From assembly GCA_028290305.1 (NCBI GenBank), contig JAQGKC010000205.1, positions 1 through 48,317 on the forward strand: a stretch of DNA of 48,317 nt, read 5' to 3'. The translations under genes and the position numbers were made by a program. Within the stretch, counting starts at the first letter, position 1. Every line of letters begins with the position of its first letter. Of the stretch, positions 29,970-38,423 are shown one piece after another. Source of the DNA: Bradyrhizobium sp. (GTDB lineage: Bacteria; Pseudomonadota; Alphaproteobacteria; Rhizobiales; Xanthobacteraceae). The notes below the pieces were generated by a model. It had not been told where the DNA came from, ran no database searches, and saw only the letters and a list, made by a program, of their open reading frames with translations.

Positions 29970-30732
29970 CTTCGCGCCCCAGATAGGCCTCGATGACCGC
30001 CGGGCTTCGGCGAATTTCGGCGGGCGTCCCCTCCGCGATTTCGCGGCCAAAGTTCAACACCACGATGTGATCGCATACTTTGGATACGAGATCGATGTCG
30101 TGCTCGATCAGCAGCACGGTGATGCCTGACTGACGTATTTGCAGAATGAGGTCGCCAAGCCTGCCCTTCTCGGCATGATTCATGCCGGCGGCCGGCTCAT
30201 CGAGCAGCAGCAGGCGCGGCTGCGACGCCAGCGCACGCGCGATCTCGACACGGCGTCGGTCACCGTAAGAAAGATCCCCCGCAGCGACATCCGCCAGACG
30301 GCCGATCCGCAATTCATCAAGCAGCGTGCGGCATCGCGCCTGCGCCGCGCGCTCGTTGGCCGCAACACCTGGCAACCGCGCAAGTACTGTCAGCAAGCCT
30401 TGGCGATGACTGCGATGGGTGCCGAGCATGACGTTCGCCAGCACTGTCTGATCTGCGAGCAGCCTGATATTCTGGAACGTCCGCGCCACGCCCAGCGCAG
30501 CGATCCGATGCGGTTCAATCCCGGTAAGATTCTCATCATCCAGCACGATGCGGCCGGCATCGACGGGATACAGGCCAGTGATCATGTTCATGGTGGTAGT
30601 CTTGCCGGAGCCGTTCGGCCCAATCAAACCGGTCACCCGGCCCGCTTTGGCGAAAAAGGAAATGCTGTCCACCGCCACGATGCCCTGGAAACGCTTTGCG
30701 ATTTGCCAGACTTCGAGCTTGCCGCCGGTCAT
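29962..30732 (-). CDS. livG: Liv-type ABC importer, first ATPase
   Basis: The protein has 256 residues. Motifs: Walker A LIGPNGSGKTTTMN, the LivG-type VARTFQNIRLLADQTVLANV, signature LSYGDRRRVEIARA, Walker B LLLLDEPAAGMNHAEK and switch LLIEHDIDLV. The stop overlaps livF and the start overlaps livM by 4 bases. LivG and LivF act as the heterodimeric motor of hydrophobic amino acid or aromatic acid importers. Confidence 0.92.
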   Translation of the reverse strand: MTGGKLEVWQIAKRFQGIVAVDSISFFAKAGRVTGLIGPNGSGKTTTMNMITGLYPVDAGRIVLDDENLTGIEPHRIAALGVARTFQNIRLLADQTVLANVMLGTHRSHRQGLLTVLARLPGVAANERAAQARCRTLLDELRIGRLADVAAGDLSYGDRRRVEIARALASQPRLLLLDEPAAGMNHAEKGRLGDLILQIRQSGITVLLIEHDIDLVSKVCDHIVVLNFGREIAEGTPAEIRRSPAVIEAYLGREDA

Positions 30733-31640
30733 CGCTCTGTCCGCGGAGTTGCCGTCGCGACATTGCCGCCCTGGGATTTTCCGCCTTGGGATTTGCCGGA
30801 TCGCCAGCGTAACTTCAGTACCGACAAAGCGCCGTCCGGCAGATACAGCACGACTGCTACTACCAGTGCGCCCATCAGAATTTCACGCAGCTGGTTGGAG
30901 AAGCGCAGCGCTTCTGGAAGGATCGTCGTGAACACGGCGCCGACGACGGGGCCAGCCAGCGCGCTGACGCCGCCGAGGATCGGATAGGTCAGCGCATCAA
31001 CGCTGCGCACGAGGCCAAAATCGCCAGGACCGACAAAGTAGTTGAGATGGGCTGCGAGCGCGCCTGCCGCGCCACAGATGAAGCCGCTGGCGACGAACAG
31101 CGAGAGCCGGTATGCGAAAACATTTACACCCATGGTCTGAGCCACGACATCATCCTGCTTGATGGCGGCAATGGCACGGCCAAAATAGCAGCCGCGCAGG
31201 GTGTGCACCACATAGACCACGACGATCAAAGCGAGCGCCAGATGCCACGTCTGCGTATAGCGCGGAATGTTCACGATGCCGAGCGCGCCGCCGGTGACGG
31301 CGTCCCAGTTCAACGCAACCACCCGGATCACCTCGGTGAAGGCGAAGGTCGCCAGCATGAAATAGTCGCCGCGCAACCGCAGCACCGGCGTGCCGATCAA
31401 CGCGGCAGCGGCCGCGCCGAGGATGGCGCCGGCGAGCACAGCGGACGCAAATGGCAGACCTAACTCCATTGTCATATACACGCTGCAATAGGCTCCCAGT
31501 GCCATGAAGCCGCCAGTCGCCAGTGAAAACATGTTGGCGCTGAGCGCAAGGAACAGGCCATAGGCAATGAGCGAGTTCAGCAGGCACAAATCGATGATGT
31601 TCGAGTAGCTCGCGAAGAATTGCGCAATCGCAGCGTTCAT
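30729..31640 (-). CDS. livM: Liv-type ABC importer, permease LivM
   Basis: The 303-residue permease has about eight to nine helices. LSANMFSLATGGFMALGAYC near the N-terminus and LRGDYFMLATFAFTEVIRVV are the family signatures; the cytoplasmic coupling loop is GRAIAAIKQDDVVAQTMGVN. The C-terminal 20 residues repeat SQGGKSQGG, a small duplication (GKSQGGKSQGG) outside the conserved fold. Both ends overlap neighbours by 4 bases, so translation is coupled across livHMG. Confidence 0.9.
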   Translation of the reverse strand: MNAAIAQFFASYSNIIDLCLLNSLIAYGLFLALSANMFSLATGGFMALGAYCSVYMTMELGLPFASAVLAGAILGAAAAALIGTPVLRLRGDYFMLATFAFTEVIRVVALNWDAVTGGALGIVNIPRYTQTWHLALALIVVVYVVHTLRGCYFGRAIAAIKQDDVVAQTMGVNVFAYRLSLFVASGFICGAAGALAAHLNYFVGPGDFGLVRSVDALTYPILGGVSALAGPVVGAVFTTILPEALRFSNQLREILMGALVVAVVLYLPDGALSVLKLRWRSGKSQGGKSQGGNVATATPRTER

Positions 31641-32521
31641 GCGCGGCGTTCCTCGAACCGGGAAAACAGGCCGGTGGGCTTGACGAGCAGAATCAGAAAG
31701 ATCAGCCCGAAGCCGATCGCATCGCGGAACGATGACGAGACGTAGGCGACGCTGAATACTTCGATGAGACCGAGCAGGAAGCCGCCCGCAACCGCCCCCG
31801 GCACGTTGCCGAGGCCGCCGAGAATGATGACGGTGAGACCCTTGACCAGCATCTGCTCGCCCATGAAAGGCGACACCACATTGAACAGGTTGCCGAGCAA
31901 CATTCCCGCTGCGCCGGCCAAGCCGCCCGCCAGAAAGAACGTCGTCAGGATGGTCCGGCCAACCGGCACGCCGACAATGCGCGCGACATCCTCACTGAAT
32001 GCCACGGTGCGAATCGCGCGCCCGGTCGAACTGCGCTGCAGCGTCAACGCCAGCAGCGCCATCAGCACCATGGAGACGACAAGGATCAAGACCTGCAGAA
32101 GCTGGATCCGCACGCCGCCGACATCCCAGGCGATCGCGAGGGAGGCGCTCGCCGGATAACGCTGGACCTGCGTGCCAAAGATTTCCTGCGCAATACCCAT
32201 CATCATCCGCGCCAGAGCGAGGCTCGCCACGAGCCCCATCCATCGATGGCCGCCCCGCACCCGCAAGGTGCGGAAGATCACCAATTCGGCCAGCACGCCC
32301 AGCACCCCGCCGCCAATCAGCGCAACAAAGAGCGCCAGCGGCGCCGGCAACCCCATACGCGCCGCTTCCAGCCCGAAATACGCACCGCCCATGAAGAAGG
32401 CGCCCTGCGCCATGTTCACGATATTCATCACGCCGAATATCAGGGTGCAGCCCATCGCGAACACGGCATAGGTCGATCCGAGCGAGATGCCGTTGACCAC
32501 TTGCTGGAGAAACGTGGACAT
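31637..32521 (-). CDS. livH: Liv-type ABC importer, permease LivH
   Basis: The 294-residue permease with about eight helices has the LivH opening GISLGSTYAVFAMGCTLIFG and VMNIVNMAQGAFFMGGAYFG. The coupling loop is GRAIRTVAFSEDVARIVGVP and the conserved VIILGGLGNVPGAVAGGFLLG is present. It starts 17 bases after the binding-protein stop. Confidence 0.92.
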   Translation of the reverse strand: MSTFLQQVVNGISLGSTYAVFAMGCTLIFGVMNIVNMAQGAFFMGGAYFGLEAARMGLPAPLALFVALIGGGVLGVLAELVIFRTLRVRGGHRWMGLVASLALARMMMGIAQEIFGTQVQRYPASASLAIAWDVGGVRIQLLQVLILVVSMVLMALLALTLQRSSTGRAIRTVAFSEDVARIVGVPVGRTILTTFFLAGGLAGAAGMLLGNLFNVVSPFMGEQMLVKGLTVIILGGLGNVPGAVAGGFLLGLIEVFSVAYVSSSFRDAIGFGLIFLILLVKPTGLFSRFEERRA

Positions 32522-32538
32522 CGGTCCGATCCGATACG

Positions 32539-33681
32539 TCAGTCGGTGGCGAGAGTGAACTTGCCATCCTTCATGATCAGCACCTTCGGCGCTGTCACCG
32601 GCTCGCGGTTCGCATCGAAGCTGAACGGACCGGCGTCGGAGTCGAGATCCCTGGTCGCCGCGATCGCGTCACGCAGCTTCTCGGGATCCGATGCGCCGCC
32701 GGCACGCTTCAAGGCATCAGCGAATACATAAACGGACGTGTAGGCCTGCGCCGCAAAGTTGTCGGGATCGGAATTGTACTTCTTGCGGTAAGCCTCGACG
32801 AACGCCTTGTTCTTCGGATTGTCGAACTGGATGAACCAGCCGGAGCCGACGGTGAAGCCTTCGGCCGCGGGACCTGCGAGCTCAGCAAGCTTGGTCGAAA
32901 TCGATGCGTTGGCGCCGATGATAGCGGTCGATTGCGGAATGCCGAGCTGGCGCGCCTGACGAACGATGTTGGCGGTCTCCTCGGCCAGGCCGCCGATCAC
33001 GATGATGTCCGGATTCGCCGCCTTGATCTTGGTTAGCTGCGCGGAATAATCGACATCGCCTTTCTGGAAGGTCTCGGTGGCGACGATCTTGATGCCTTCA
33101 GCTTCCAGCGCCTTCTTGTGAACGACATAGGCCGACTTCATCAACGCGTCATCGATGCCGTAGATTTGCGCGGCGGTCTTTGGGGCGGATTTTTTCTTGA
33201 CGTAGGCAAGAACACCCGGGAACACCATGCCTTCCGGCGGGCTGGTGCGGAAGATGTAGTCGCCCATATCGGTAACGCCCGGCGCGGTGTTCGAGCTGGC
33301 GATCACCGGGACATGCGCCTTCTGGGCAATAGGGTCGGCGGCGAAGGCCGATGTCGTCAGCGTCGGTCCGAGAATGACGGAGACCTTTTCCTGATTGATC
33401 AAACGCTGAAAGATGTTGACCGACTGGCCCCGGTCGCCGGCATCGTCCTGGTGGACACCGACCAGCTTGATATCGCCGAGCATACCGGAAGCGTTGACTT
33501 CATCGATCGCGAGCTCCGCCGCGTTCTTCTGCATCACGCCGTACAAGGCTGCCGAGCCACCCGACGTCGCCTGGACGATGCCGATCTTGACCGGCGTCTC
33601 GGCCTGCGCCCGCTCGCTGAGCGTCAGCGCACCGACAGCCGCGGCGGCCGACAGCAACAACGCAACCATCGAGTGTCTCAT
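32539..33681 (-). CDS. livK: Liv-type ABC importer, periplasmic binding protein
   Basis: The 380-residue precursor has a signal peptide (LLLSAAAAVGALTLSERAQA, cut before ETPVK). The Peripla_BP_6 fold shows VKIGIVQATSGGSAALYGVM, VSVILGPTLTTSAFAADPIA, VPVIASSNTAPGVTDMGDY and AQAYTSVYVFADALKRAGGA. Relatives bind branched-chain amino acids, but many bacterial members bind amides, urea or aromatic acids. The ATG at 33681 follows AGAGGGA. It is the first gene of the liv operon, right after the nucleotidase-NadC block, which suggests that block's substrate as ligand. Confidence 0.9.
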   Translation of the reverse strand: MRHSMVALLLSAAAAVGALTLSERAQAETPVKIGIVQATSGGSAALYGVMQKNAAELAIDEVNASGMLGDIKLVGVHQDDAGDRGQSVNIFQRLINQEKVSVILGPTLTTSAFAADPIAQKAHVPVIASSNTAPGVTDMGDYIFRTSPPEGMVFPGVLAYVKKKSAPKTAAQIYGIDDALMKSAYVVHKKALEAEGIKIVATETFQKGDVDYSAQLTKIKAANPDIIVIGGLAEETANIVRQARQLGIPQSTAIIGANASISTKLAELAGPAAEGFTVGSGWFIQFDNPKNKAFVEAYRKKYNSDPDNFAAQAYTSVYVFADALKRAGGASDPEKLRDAIAATRDLDSDAGPFSFDANREPVTAPKVLIMKDGKFTLATD

Positions 33682-33764
33682 TCAAAAATCCCTCTGTATG
33701 ATGTGCTGGATTTTTCGACGCTTTTCCGCATCGAATGTCGAGCGGAACCTACATAAATTTTGAT

Positions 33765-33776
33765 CTCTCGCGAGAG
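33765..33776. promoter_or_regulatory. 12-bp palindrome upstream of livK
   Basis: CTCTCGCGAGAG is a perfect palindrome in the AT-rich spacer between the HAD gene and livK (33682-33860), about 84 bases upstream of the livK start. A half copy (CTCTCGC) lies at about 33854. It is a good candidate operator for the liv operon. Confidence 0.45.
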
Positions 33777-33860
33777 TAAAGTTCATACATTCTTTGCTCA
33801 CTTATTGAACAAATCTTCTTCAATTCGAATGTTAAACACAGCGCCACTGATGTCTCTCGC

Positions 33861-34571
33861 TTAAACCGTTACTCCTCCGAGAAACGCCGTGAGATTTTCA
33901 ATCACCGCGTCGACATGTCGCGGCTTCACGAACGCATCAACGTCGTCGACCGATGGCTCCACCACCAGCACAGTCTTCATGCCCTGTTCGTGCGGCACCA
34001 GAAGGTTGCCGGCGCGGTCGTCGAACATCGCCGATGTCCGGGGATCGATGCCATGCGTATTGAAGAAGCCTGAAAAGGCGCTGAGATGCGGCTTGCCGAC
34101 AAAACCGCTGTCCTCGATGCTACCAACGGCGTCGAACAGATCGGCCATGCCCATGGCTCCTAGCGTTGCCGCCGCATGAGCTCGCGAGGCATTGGTGAAG
34201 ACGACGCGGCGACCCGGGAGCGCCTGCAGCGCGGCAATCAGATCGTCGTTGCGCGTCAGAGCCGAGAGATCGATGTTGTGAACGAAATCCAGAAACGCGT
34301 GCGGCTTGACGCCGTGCAGATCGACAAGGCCATGTAGCGTCGCGCCATAGCGTTCGTAATAATCGAGATGAACAGCCTCGGCGGCCGCAAGGTCGATCTT
34401 CATGTGGTCGGCGATGAACAGCACGACGCGTTGTTTCAGCTGGCGATGGAGGCCTACCGAACGGGGATAGAGCGTGTCGTCGAGATCGAACACCCATGTA
34501 TCGACATGCGCGAATGCGTTGCCTGTGCAGTCCCTCTCCTCAACTTCCATCGTGGTCACAGAACCGATCAT
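33861..34571 (-). CDS. HAD-family nucleotidase, Sdt1/pyrimidine 5'-nucleotidase-like
   Basis: The 236-residue HAD hydrolase has all four motifs: VFDLDDTLYP (Asp29, Asp31), VVFTNASRAHA, Lys in GFVGKPHLSAF, and SAMFDDRAGNLLVPHEQGMKTVLV. The DDTLYP opening and the DD.. NL.PA-like fourth motif mark the pyrimidine 5'-nucleotidase subfamily that includes yeast Sdt1. Sdt1 removes phosphate from UMP/CMP and also from nicotinamide and nicotinate mononucleotide. It lies 14 bases after the NadC-like gene, so its likely job is dephosphorylating that enzyme's nucleotide product (inference). Confidence 0.82.
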   Translation of the reverse strand: MIGSVTTMEVEERDCTGNAFAHVDTWVFDLDDTLYPRSVGLHRQLKQRVVLFIADHMKIDLAAAEAVHLDYYERYGATLHGLVDLHGVKPHAFLDFVHNIDLSALTRNDDLIAALQALPGRRVVFTNASRAHAAATLGAMGMADLFDAVGSIEDSGFVGKPHLSAFSGFFNTHGIDPRTSAMFDDRAGNLLVPHEQGMKTVLVVEPSVDDVDAFVKPRHVDAVIENLTAFLGGVTV

Positions 34572-34585
34572 CAGCCCGACCGATG

Positions 34586-35476
34586 TCAGGGCGCGACCTC
34601 CTTCATGCGCTGGATGGTGCGATGGGCGCTCGGCTTGATGTCGCGTACATCCAGGCTGATATCGAGCGCCCGGATCGAATGCGTGAGATCGCCGACCGAG
34701 ATGATGTCGACGCCGGTTTCGGCGATCGGCACAATTGTCTGTTCGTTAATGCCGCCGGAGGCTTCGGTCATGGCGCGGCCATTGACCAGCTTCAGACCGG
34801 CGCGCATCTCATCGATATCCATGTTGTCGAACATGATGATCTCGACACCGCAGGACAGCGCCTCCTCGACCATTTCCATGGTCTCGCATTCCACCTCTAT
34901 CTTGAAGGTGTGCTGCGCGGTGGCGCGAAGCGTCTCGATCGCATTGGTGATGGAGCCAGCGATCTTGATGTGATTGTCCTTGACCAGGATGCAGTTGGCG
35001 AGGCTGAAGATGTGGTTGTGGGCGCCGCCGACGCGAACCGCATACTTCATGATCATGCGCAGACCGGGCCAGCCCTTGCGCGTGTCGGTCAGGCGTACCT
35101 TGGTATGTTTGACCAGATCGACATAGCGCCGCGTCTTGGTGGCGATGCCCGACATCTGCTGCAGCCAATCGAGCGAGTTGCGCTCAATGATGAAGAACGT
35201 CGAAGCGCGCGCCTGGATCCGCAGCAGCACGGTGCCGGGCCCGACCATGTCGCCATCCTGCACCGCATAGTCGATGCGCGCATCGGGGTCGATCTGCTTG
35301 ATGGTCTCATCAGCCAATAGCAGGCCGCAGACGATACCGTGGCCCTTGGCGTAGATCTGCGCCGTCTGGACCGGATCTTCTCCGACCAGGAAGCCGCCGG
35401 TGGTATCGCCGGGGCCGAGTTCTTCGCGCAGCGCCTGCTCCACCAGCGGCCGGATCATAAAGCGATTGAGTTTCAT
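34586..35476 (-). CDS. NadC-like phosphoribosyltransferase with altered substrate site
   Basis: The 296-residue protein has the quinolinate phosphoribosyltransferase fold: GPGDTTG at the N-terminus, Arg99 in IIERNSLDWLQQMSGIATKT, Arg133-Lys134 in DTRKGWPGLR, Lys166 in ILVKDNHI, Glu195 in KIEVECET, Asp217 in IIMFDNMD and SVGDLTHSIRALDISL. PRPP and metal residues are kept. Two substrate positions differ: DTRKTTPG is DTRKGWPG, and the usual NHR that binds a quinolinate carboxylate is His155-Ile156 (GGAHNHIFSL). It therefore probably forms a ribonucleotide from another acid, with or without decarboxylation. No nadA/nadB is nearby, which argues against NAD synthesis. AAAGGA precedes the ATG. Confidence 0.85.
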   Translation of the reverse strand: MKLNRFMIRPLVEQALREELGPGDTTGGFLVGEDPVQTAQIYAKGHGIVCGLLLADETIKQIDPDARIDYAVQDGDMVGPGTVLLRIQARASTFFIIERNSLDWLQQMSGIATKTRRYVDLVKHTKVRLTDTRKGWPGLRMIMKYAVRVGGAHNHIFSLANCILVKDNHIKIAGSITNAIETLRATAQHTFKIEVECETMEMVEEALSCGVEIIMFDNMDIDEMRAGLKLVNGRAMTEASGGINEQTIVPIAETGVDIISVGDLTHSIRALDISLDVRDIKPSAHRTIQRMKEVAP

Positions 35477-35495
35477 CGGATCGGTCCTTTGAGCC

Positions 35496-36752
35496 TTAAG
35501 AGGAAAGTTTGTTGGTGAACGCCTTGCCGGCTTTCATGACGAGGTGAAGGCGCTCGCGCTTCTGCATTACGCGAATATCGTCGAGCGGATCGCCATCCAC
35601 CACAAGGACGTCGGCGATCTTGCCGGTGGCGAGCACGCCGAGTTCGGGCCGTTCGATACATTCGGCGGCCTTGCTGGTGGAGGCGACAATAACTTCCATC
35701 GGCGTCATGCCGAGCCAGTTCACCATGAATTCCAACTCGACCATGTTCTCGCCGACCAGTAGACGGTGCGACTGGTCGGTGCCCATGGCGACCTTGACGC
35801 CACGGCGCACCGCATCCTTCCAGATCGGGATCTGATCCTGCATCAGGTTGTAGATCTGCTTATCCTTTACGTCCTCCTGGCCCATCTGATGTCCGGCCCA
35901 GGACTTGTCGTCACCGCGCTTCTTCATCGAGAGCGGCACCAACGCCAGCGTTGGAACCCACCAGGTCTTCATCTCGATCATCCTGTCGGCAGCTTGCTCG
36001 TCGAGGAACCAGCCGTGCTCCAGCGAGTGGATGCCGGCCTGCACGGCGTTGCGGATACCGTCGATGCCTTCGGCATGAACCGCAACGCGGCGCTTCTTGG
36101 CCGCGGCTTCATCGACCGCAGTGCGAATTTCCTCGATGGTGAACTGCGGCTCATCCCAACTGTCGGTAATCGAGGTGATGCCGCCGGTCGCGCAGATCTT
36201 GATAAAGTCTGCGCCGCGCATCAGCAGTTCGCGCACCACCCGACGAATTTCCTCGACGCCGTCGGCCACGGTGTTCGGCAACCAGGCGCGCTTCTGAATT
36301 CGCATGTCGGCCGGCACCCAATAATCGCCGTGGCCGCCGGTCTGCGAAATCATGCCCAGCGAGATCAGCAGACGCGGACCGTCGATCAGCCCCTCGTCGA
36401 TCGCCGTGCGGAAACCGGCATCGGCGCCGCCCATGTCGCGCGCGGTGGTGATTCCGCAGGCCAGCGTCTCGCGAAAGATGTCGATCGAGCGCAGCACATT
36501 GTAGGTCGGCGTGTTAAGCAGATGCTGACGCATGTCGCGCGCACGATAGGTGCCGTGGACGTGGCAGTCTATGAACCCTGGCAAAATAGTGCGGCCCGAC
36601 GCGTCGAGGCGCTTGGCGCCAGTAGGAATTGCTACATTTGCCTCCGCACCCGACGCAACTATTCTCCCGTCCTCAATGACAACGACGCCGGAACGGATCG
36701 GGTCGCCGCCAAGTCCGTCTATCAAGGTACCACCGACAATCGCAGACAGCAT
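35496..36752 (-). CDS. Metal-dependent amidohydrolase
   Basis: The 418-residue amidohydrolase-superfamily enzyme (prolidase/imidazolonepropionase-like, binuclear type) shows the metal set: His64 and His66 in GFIDCHVHGTY, carbamylated Lys185 in FIKICATGG, His226 in VAVHAEG, His246 in HSLEHG and Asp326 in MGTDQSH. The N-terminal beta-sandwich has VIEDGRIVASG. Relatives hydrolyse cyclic amides, imides, N-acyl amino acids or dipeptides. It lies 19 bases before the NadC-like gene in the same run; a ring-opening or amide-cleaving step is the natural inference. AGAGGA precedes the ATG at 36752. Confidence 0.85.
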   Translation of the reverse strand: MLSAIVGGTLIDGLGGDPIRSGVVVIEDGRIVASGAEANVAIPTGAKRLDASGRTILPGFIDCHVHGTYRARDMRQHLLNTPTYNVLRSIDIFRETLACGITTARDMGGADAGFRTAIDEGLIDGPRLLISLGMISQTGGHGDYWVPADMRIQKRAWLPNTVADGVEEIRRVVRELLMRGADFIKICATGGITSITDSWDEPQFTIEEIRTAVDEAAAKKRRVAVHAEGIDGIRNAVQAGIHSLEHGWFLDEQAADRMIEMKTWWVPTLALVPLSMKKRGDDKSWAGHQMGQEDVKDKQIYNLMQDQIPIWKDAVRRGVKVAMGTDQSHRLLVGENMVELEFMVNWLGMTPMEVIVASTSKAAECIERPELGVLATGKIADVLVVDGDPLDDIRVMQKRERLHLVMKAGKAFTNKLSS

Positions 36753-36957
36753 TCAGGGAGTCCTCTGAAATTGACTTGGAAGGCTAGCAGGGTCGAAACC
36801 AAGGCGAAGTGCCAAAAGCCGATCAATGCATGGGTCCACCGGGGGGCTGGTCCCATTTACGCGGCCAGGAAACATCTGGCCTCGTTTGCTGCACAAAGCG
36901 CTGCAGCGTGAACGCGGCTGATCCGGGCCCACGCGGTTGGGTCTGGGACGCGCAGCC

Positions 36958-38421
36958 CTATTGCGTTAGATCCACGGTCACGGTCTTCACCTCGGTATAA
37001 AACGCCAGCGCATTCATCCCGAGCTCCCGACCGAGTCCGGAACGCTTGTAGCCGCCAAACGGCGCGAACACGCTGACCGAACTGGCACTTGGCAATCCGT
37101 TGACGGCGATCATGCCGGTACGCACTGCTCTTGCGACCCGCAGCGCCTGACCGATGTCACGCGACCACACCGAGCCGTTGAGGCCATAGACCGAGGCATT
37201 AGCCATGCGGATCGCCTCTGTCTCGGTATCGAACGGCGTGATGCTGCAGACAGGGCCGAAGATTTCGTCGTGGTAGATTGGTAGTTCTGGCGAGACGTCG
37301 CTGAATACTGTGGGCAGATAGAAATTACCCTTCTTCAGCTCGTCAGGCCGACGGCCGCCCACAACAAGTTTGGCGCCGCCCTTTTCAGCTGCACGAACGC
37401 TGGTTTCGACGCGCGCCCAATGCGGCGCTGAGATCAGCGGGCCCAGCGTGGTCGCCGGATCGAGCGGCGAACCAAGCCGCAATTTGGCGAGTTCACCGAC
37501 CAACGCCCGCGTGAAGGCCACCACAGTGGATTTTTGAACCAGGATCCGCGAGCGGGCCGAGCAGGACTGACCGGCATTGCCGAAGGCGGCGCTGACAGCG
37601 CTCTTCGCGGCCTTTTCGACGTCGGCATCGTCAAACACGATGCAGGCGTTCTTGCCGCCCAGTTCCAGCGCTACGCTCTTGATGGTACCGGCCGCAGCCC
37701 GCATCACCGCGGTGCCCACGGTCGTGGAGCCCGTAAAGGAGATGCCGTCAATCGCTTCATCCTCGGCCAGCAACTGGCCGATATCTGCGCCGCCGGGCAA
37801 TACGTTAACGATGCCCGCCGGCACGCCGCAATCGGCGATGATCTCGGCCAGCGCCAGCGTGGAAAGCGGCGTCAGCGGCGACGGCTTCAGCAGGCTGGCG
37901 CAACCTGCGGCGAGCGCCGGCGCAAGTTTCCACGCAGCGGCAAGCAGCGGGAAATTCCATGGCGTGATCTGCGCGACGACGCCGAGCGGCTCGCGCAGGG
38001 TGAAATTCAACAGATTTTCAGATACCGGAATCGTGTCGCCGAAAAACTTGTCCATCGCGCCGGCGTAATAGCTGAAGACGCGGGCCGCGCCGGCGACTTC
38101 GCGGCGCGCGCCGGAGATCGGCTTGCCGCCATTGATCGATTCCAGCAGCGCCAGATCTTCCGACCGCGCCATAATGCCGTCGGCGATGGCGCGCAGCACC
38201 TGGCCGCGCTCATAGACCGGCATCCGCGGCCAGTCACCCTCGTCGAAGGCACGCCGTGCGGCGCCGATCGCCTTCACAACCTGCTCGGGACGTGCCGAGG
38301 CAACGTTGGCAAAGGCTTCGCCGGTCGCGGGATCGAGCAACGGAGCGACCGCGCAGCCCGACTCTTGAAAGGCGCCGTCGATGAACGGCGTCAGCCTCGG
38401 CGTGGGGAGCGCGGTTGTCAT
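36958..38421 (-). CDS. NAD(P)-dependent aldehyde dehydrogenase
   Basis: The 487-residue enzyme has the full ALDH set: cofactor binding ITPWNFPLLAAAWKLAPALA, catalytic Glu253 in LELGGKNACIVF, catalytic Cys287 in GNAGQSCSARSR, EIFGPVCSITPF and PFGGYKRSGLGRELG. It belongs to the betaine/gamma-aminobutyraldehyde-like group. It starts 2 bases after the PyrF-like stop, so the two are co-expressed, and is separated from the amidohydrolase by 205 bases, which may contain a promoter. Likely role: oxidise a semialdehyde from the catabolic route. Confidence 0.92.
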   Translation of the reverse strand: MTTALPTPRLTPFIDGAFQESGCAVAPLLDPATGEAFANVASARPEQVVKAIGAARRAFDEGDWPRMPVYERGQVLRAIADGIMARSEDLALLESINGGKPISGARREVAGAARVFSYYAGAMDKFFGDTIPVSENLLNFTLREPLGVVAQITPWNFPLLAAAWKLAPALAAGCASLLKPSPLTPLSTLALAEIIADCGVPAGIVNVLPGGADIGQLLAEDEAIDGISFTGSTTVGTAVMRAAAGTIKSVALELGGKNACIVFDDADVEKAAKSAVSAAFGNAGQSCSARSRILVQKSTVVAFTRALVGELAKLRLGSPLDPATTLGPLISAPHWARVETSVRAAEKGGAKLVVGGRRPDELKKGNFYLPTVFSDVSPELPIYHDEIFGPVCSITPFDTETEAIRMANASVYGLNGSVWSRDIGQALRVARAVRTGMIAVNGLPSASSVSVFAPFGGYKRSGLGRELGMNALAFYTEVKTVTVDLTQ

Positions 38422-38423
38422 GC

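Noticed and set aside
34586..35476. Reading the NadC-like gene as ordinary NAD synthesis (nadC) or as ModD
   Set aside because: No nadA/nadB or molybdate transport genes are adjacent, and two quinolinate-site positions are changed.
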